The position numbers and the translations under genes are program-made. A stretch of 64,000 nt of DNA from contig NZ_CP029480.1 in the NCBI RefSeq assembly GCF_003258705.1, forward strand, positions 248,001 to 312,000, read 5' to 3'. The notes beneath the pieces are model-generated. The model was not told the DNA's origin. It worked only from the letters and a program-made list of their open reading frames with translations, and ran no database searches. Within the stretch, counting starts at the first letter, position 1. Every line of letters starts with the position of its first letter. Positions 61,925 to 64,000 of this stretch are shown one piece after another. This DNA comes from Arcticibacterium luteifluviistationis. Its GTDB lineage: Bacteria; Bacteroidota; Bacteroidia; Cytophagales; Spirosomataceae.

Positions 61925-63337
61925 CTACCTTAATTTCAGTTTAACAATGTTTTCAACGTGGTGCGTATGTGGGAACATATCAACTGGTTGAATTTCTTGA
62001 ACATCATACTTTTCTAGCAATAAAGCTACATCACGAGCTTGTGTGCTTGCGTTACAACTTACGTATACAATTCTGTCCGCAGCTATTCTCAATAAAGTAT
62101 CAATCACTTCTTTATCCATTCCAGCCCTAGGTGGGTCAGTAATAATAACGCTAGGTAAACCTTCTTTCTCTACGAAGGCGTCATTTAGAACGTCCTTCAT
62201 GTTCCCTGCGTAAAAAGCCGTGTTTTCTATGCCATTGACCTCCGAATTAATCTTTGCGTCTTTAATAGCATCTTCTACATACTCCACGCCTACTACTTTC
62301 TTAGCTTGGTGAGCTACAAAATTGGCAATAGTACCTGTTCCTGTATATAAATCGTAAACTACATCGTCTTTGCCAATTTCAGCTAATTCACGAGCAGCTT
62401 TATAAAGTTCGTAAGCTTGTTCCGAGTTGGTTTGATAAAAAGACTTTACGCCTATTCTAAACCTTAAACCCTCCATCTCTTCTTCAATGTATGGTTTGCC
62501 TGAAAAGAAGAAGGATTCTAAATCTTGGTAACTGTCGTTTTTCTTCTGGTTGATGAAGTAATTAACAGAAGTAATGTCTGGAAATTTCTCAACGAAAGCA
62601 CTCAAACAAGCTTCTATAAGCTCTTTGTCATCTTTAGCAAACTGAACCACCACCATCACATCACCTGTAGAAGATGTTCTTATCATTAAGGTTCTGAAAA
62701 AACCTTCATGCCTTACATGGTTATAGAATGCTTCGTTGCTATTTCTAGCGTATTCATCAAAGAAACGTCTTATGTCATTTGATGGGTCGTCTTGCAGATA
62801 ACACGTGTCAATAGGTAAGACTTTGTCAAATCGCTTAGGGATATGAAAACCTAATGCATTTCTGTCTCCTAAATCATTGCTAGACGATATTTCGTCTGCT
62901 GTAAGCCACCTTGTACTAGAAAAAGTAAACTCAAGCTTGTTTCTATAGAATTGCGTCTTATTTGAAGCCAAAATAGGCTTCATGTTGCTAATGTCTATTT
63001 TTCCAAGTCTAACCAGTTGGTCTTTGACTTGTTTTTCTTTTTGAGCTAATTGGTCTGGATAAGAAATGTGTTGCCATTTACAGCCACCACATACACCAAA
63101 GTGACTACAGAAGGGTTCTACCCTATCTTCTGAGTCTTTAATTCTCTCCAAAACGATTGCTTCTGAAAAGCTTTTACGTTTTCTGTTAATTTGGAGTTTG
63201 ACAATGTCTCCAGGAGCTACATTTGGCGTAGTGATAAATATAACTTCTCCGTCTAGTTTTGTGAGGCATTTTCCTTCTGCCGCAAAATCTAGCACTTCAA
63301 TTTCGTCAATGACTTTTCTTGTTTTTCTTCTTGCCAT
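61925..63337 (-). CDS. rlmD: 23S rRNA (uracil-1939 C5)-methyltransferase
   Basis: A 470-residue RlmD/RumA-type protein: a TRAM domain at the N-terminus ('DFAAEGKCLTKLDGE'), an iron-sulfur motif in 'PFCSHFGVCGGCKWQH', the SAM motif 'VYDLYTGTGTIANF', 'VIITDPPRAGMDKEVIDTL' and the catalytic Cys in 'IVYVSCNASTQARD'. In most members the Cys is followed by N-P; here it is N-A. The open frame continues to 63418 but that part reads through tRNA-Lys, so I use the ATG at 63337. The gene begins just after the tRNA-Lys terminator. Confidence 0.92.
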   Translation of the reverse strand: MARRKTRKVIDEIEVLDFAAEGKCLTKLDGEVIFITTPNVAPGDIVKLQINRKRKSFSEAIVLERIKDSEDRVEPFCSHFGVCGGCKWQHISYPDQLAQKEKQVKDQLVRLGKIDISNMKPILASNKTQFYRNKLEFTFSSTRWLTADEISSSNDLGDRNALGFHIPKRFDKVLPIDTCYLQDDPSNDIRRFFDEYARNSNEAFYNHVRHEGFFRTLMIRTSSTGDVMVVVQFAKDDKELIEACLSAFVEKFPDITSVNYFINQKKNDSYQDLESFFFSGKPYIEEEMEGLRFRIGVKSFYQTNSEQAYELYKAARELAEIGKDDVVYDLYTGTGTIANFVAHQAKKVVGVEYVEDAIKDAKINSEVNGIENTAFYAGNMKDVLNDAFVEKEGLPSVIITDPPRAGMDKEVIDTLLRIAADRIVYVSCNASTQARDVALLLEKYDVQEIQPVDMFPHTHHVENIVKLKLR

Positions 63338-63354
63338 AATCTTGATAGCTGTAT

Positions 63355-63385
63355 AACAAAAAAAGCCACCTAATCGGTGGCTTTT
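63355..63385 (-). terminator. Terminator after tRNA-Lys
   Basis: On the minus strand AAAAGCCACC and GGTGGCTTTT form the stem, followed by TTTTTTTG; the rlmD start codon lies about 20 bases further on. Confidence 0.85.
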
Positions 63386-63386
63386 G

Positions 63387-63459
63387 TGATCCCGCTGGGG
63401 CTCGAACCCAGGACCCATACATTAAAAGTGTATTGCTCTACCAACTGAGCTACGGAATC
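63387..63459 (-). tRNA. tRNA-Lys (anticodon TTT)
   Basis: 73 bases: acceptor GATTCCG/CGGGATC with one T-G wobble, D arm GTAGCTCAGTTGG, anticodon loop CTTTTAA giving TTT, T arm with GGTTCGAGC, discriminator A. CCA is not encoded. The minus strand carries the gene; a terminator follows. Confidence 0.95.
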
Positions 63460-63470
63460 AAAATTCTCTT

Positions 63471-63478
63471 TACATTTG
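63471..63478 (+). promoter_or_regulatory. -7 element for the partial TPR gene
   Basis: TACATTTG, an exact TAnnTTTG, 58 bases before the start at 63537; -33 not clear. Confidence 0.45.
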
Positions 63479-63512
63479 CGGAACATTTAAACCTTCGTCC
63501 CGATTGCGAGTG

Positions 63513-63520
63513 CAAAAGTA
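63513..63520 (-). promoter_or_regulatory. -7 element of the tRNA-Lys promoter
   Basis: On the minus strand TACTTTTG, an exact TAnnTTTG, 53 bases before tRNA-Lys. Confidence 0.5.
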
Positions 63521-63536
63521 GAGTAAACTTTTTGAA

Positions 63537-64000
63537 ATGAAAAGACACCTAACAAAAATATTTATAGTTTTTTTCTCAATCATGACGCAAAGCCTTGATA
63601 TTCAATCTCAAGACTTGTTTCAAAAAAAAGCAGATTCTTTGTTTACGGAAAAGAATTACGGGGAAGCGAGTGATTTATATCTCGAACTGTTGGATAAACA
63701 TTCTATAAATAGAAGTAATGCCTACCTGAAATTGGCATTTATAAGCGAGCAAAAGGGAGATTTTTCAAAAGCAATTTACTTTTTGAGCGAATATTTCAAC
63801 TTAAATCCCTCCGAGAGCACATTTACTAAAATAAATAAAATGGCTGAAGAGAATTCTTTTAGCGGCTATGGTAGAAGTGACTTTAACTTTTTGCTACTAC
63901 TCTACGAGCGTTTTTATTTATGGATATGCTTAGTGTTGTTTCTAATCATTGGTTTTAGCTTTTATCTCCTTTTATTAAAAAAACTAAGAGGAGAGCCTAC
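63537..64000 (+). CDS. Exported TPR membrane protein (3' partial)
   Basis: The frame opens with the ATG at 63537 and is still open at the window end, so 154 codons are visible. A signal-like hydrophobic start ('LTKIFIVFFSIMTQSL'), a TPR pair ('KNYGEASDLYLELLDKH', 'LAFISEQKGDFSKAIYFLS') and then a membrane helix ('FYLWICLVLFLIIGFSFYLL') are present, followed by 'KKLRGEP'. This resembles the start of Bacteroidota TPR proteins with a downstream cytoplasmic or periplasmic domain such as BatE, but the rest lies outside the window. It is divergent from tRNA-Lys. Confidence 0.75.
   Translation, partial: MKRHLTKIFIVFFSIMTQSLDIQSQDLFQKKADSLFTEKNYGEASDLYLELLDKHSINRSNAYLKLAFISEQKGDFSKAIYFLSEYFNLNPSESTFTKINKMAEENSFSGYGRSDFNFLLLLYERFYLWICLVLFLIIGFSFYLLLLKKLRGEP

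Noticed and set aside
63338-63418. N-terminal extension of RlmD
   Set aside because: The extra codons read through the tRNA-Lys 3' end and its terminator; the TRAM domain begins after the ATG at 63337.

Overview
This is an AT-rich chromosomal window from a member of the Bacteroidota, most likely the order Cytophagales (inference). The evidence is a short (287 aa) primary sigma factor, promoters of the Bacteroidota type (-7 TAnnTTTG with -33 TTTG/TTG), few Shine-Dalgarno sequences, a protease with a type IX secretion sorting domain, an HU/SPOR fusion protein and a menaquinone gene (menD). About sixty protein genes, three tRNAs (Ser-TGA, Met-CAT, Lys-TTT) and RNase P RNA are visible. No rRNA, CRISPR array, insertion sequence or complete prophage is seen.

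Layout. 1-6485: a same-strand envelope polysaccharide-like cassette (receiver domain, HEAT-like membrane protein, processive GT2 glycosyltransferase, LtaS/sulfatase-like membrane protein with TPRs, YaiO-type outer-membrane barrel). 6482-13011: hemW, a methyltransferase, aroG-type DAHP synthase/chorismate mutase, lspA and purK-purE-LysM. 13169-17306: an AddB-like nuclease, then tRNA-Ser followed by an XRE regulator bracketed by a duplicated copy of the tRNA terminator region. 17500-24428: a possible tiny membrane protein, rsmI-fabG, a VWA/DUF3291/Smr/DUF4403 run, and rnpB. 24561-29187: rpsP, rimM, trmD, gyrA. 29288-32471: a TPR protein, an XRE regulator with two matching operators, a candidate small RNA, and dapD. 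32910-42652: gap, then trmB, folC and an envelope cluster (TonB-like, HU/SPOR, outer-membrane barrel, 998-aa TPR protein) on the minus strand. 42826-48034: M61 peptidase, small proteins, MFS transporter. 48160-55381: menD, rpoD, pnp, rpsO, an LptF/LptG permease, START-like protein. 55529-64000: tRNA-Met, holA, an ACP phosphodiesterase-like protein, dCMP deaminase, secreted M43 protease, phoH, dnaB, rlmD, tRNA-Lys and a partial TPR membrane gene.

Most genes are housekeeping: translation (rpsP, rimM, trmD, rsmI, trmB, rlmD, rpsO), DNA metabolism (gyrA, dnaB, holA, AddB-like), purine, aromatic, lysine and folate synthesis, and envelope assembly (lspA, LptF/G, TonB-like). The less explained parts are the first cassette, the tRNA-Ser-linked duplication around an XRE gene, the paired TTTAC-N4-GTAAA operators, a promoter-to-terminator unit without an ORF at 31445-31616, four evenly spaced TTCACA repeats ahead of dnaB, and several hairpins placed directly before start codons (MFS gene, menD, rlmD). 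Everything here was read by eye; family calls rest on recognised motifs, not on searches.
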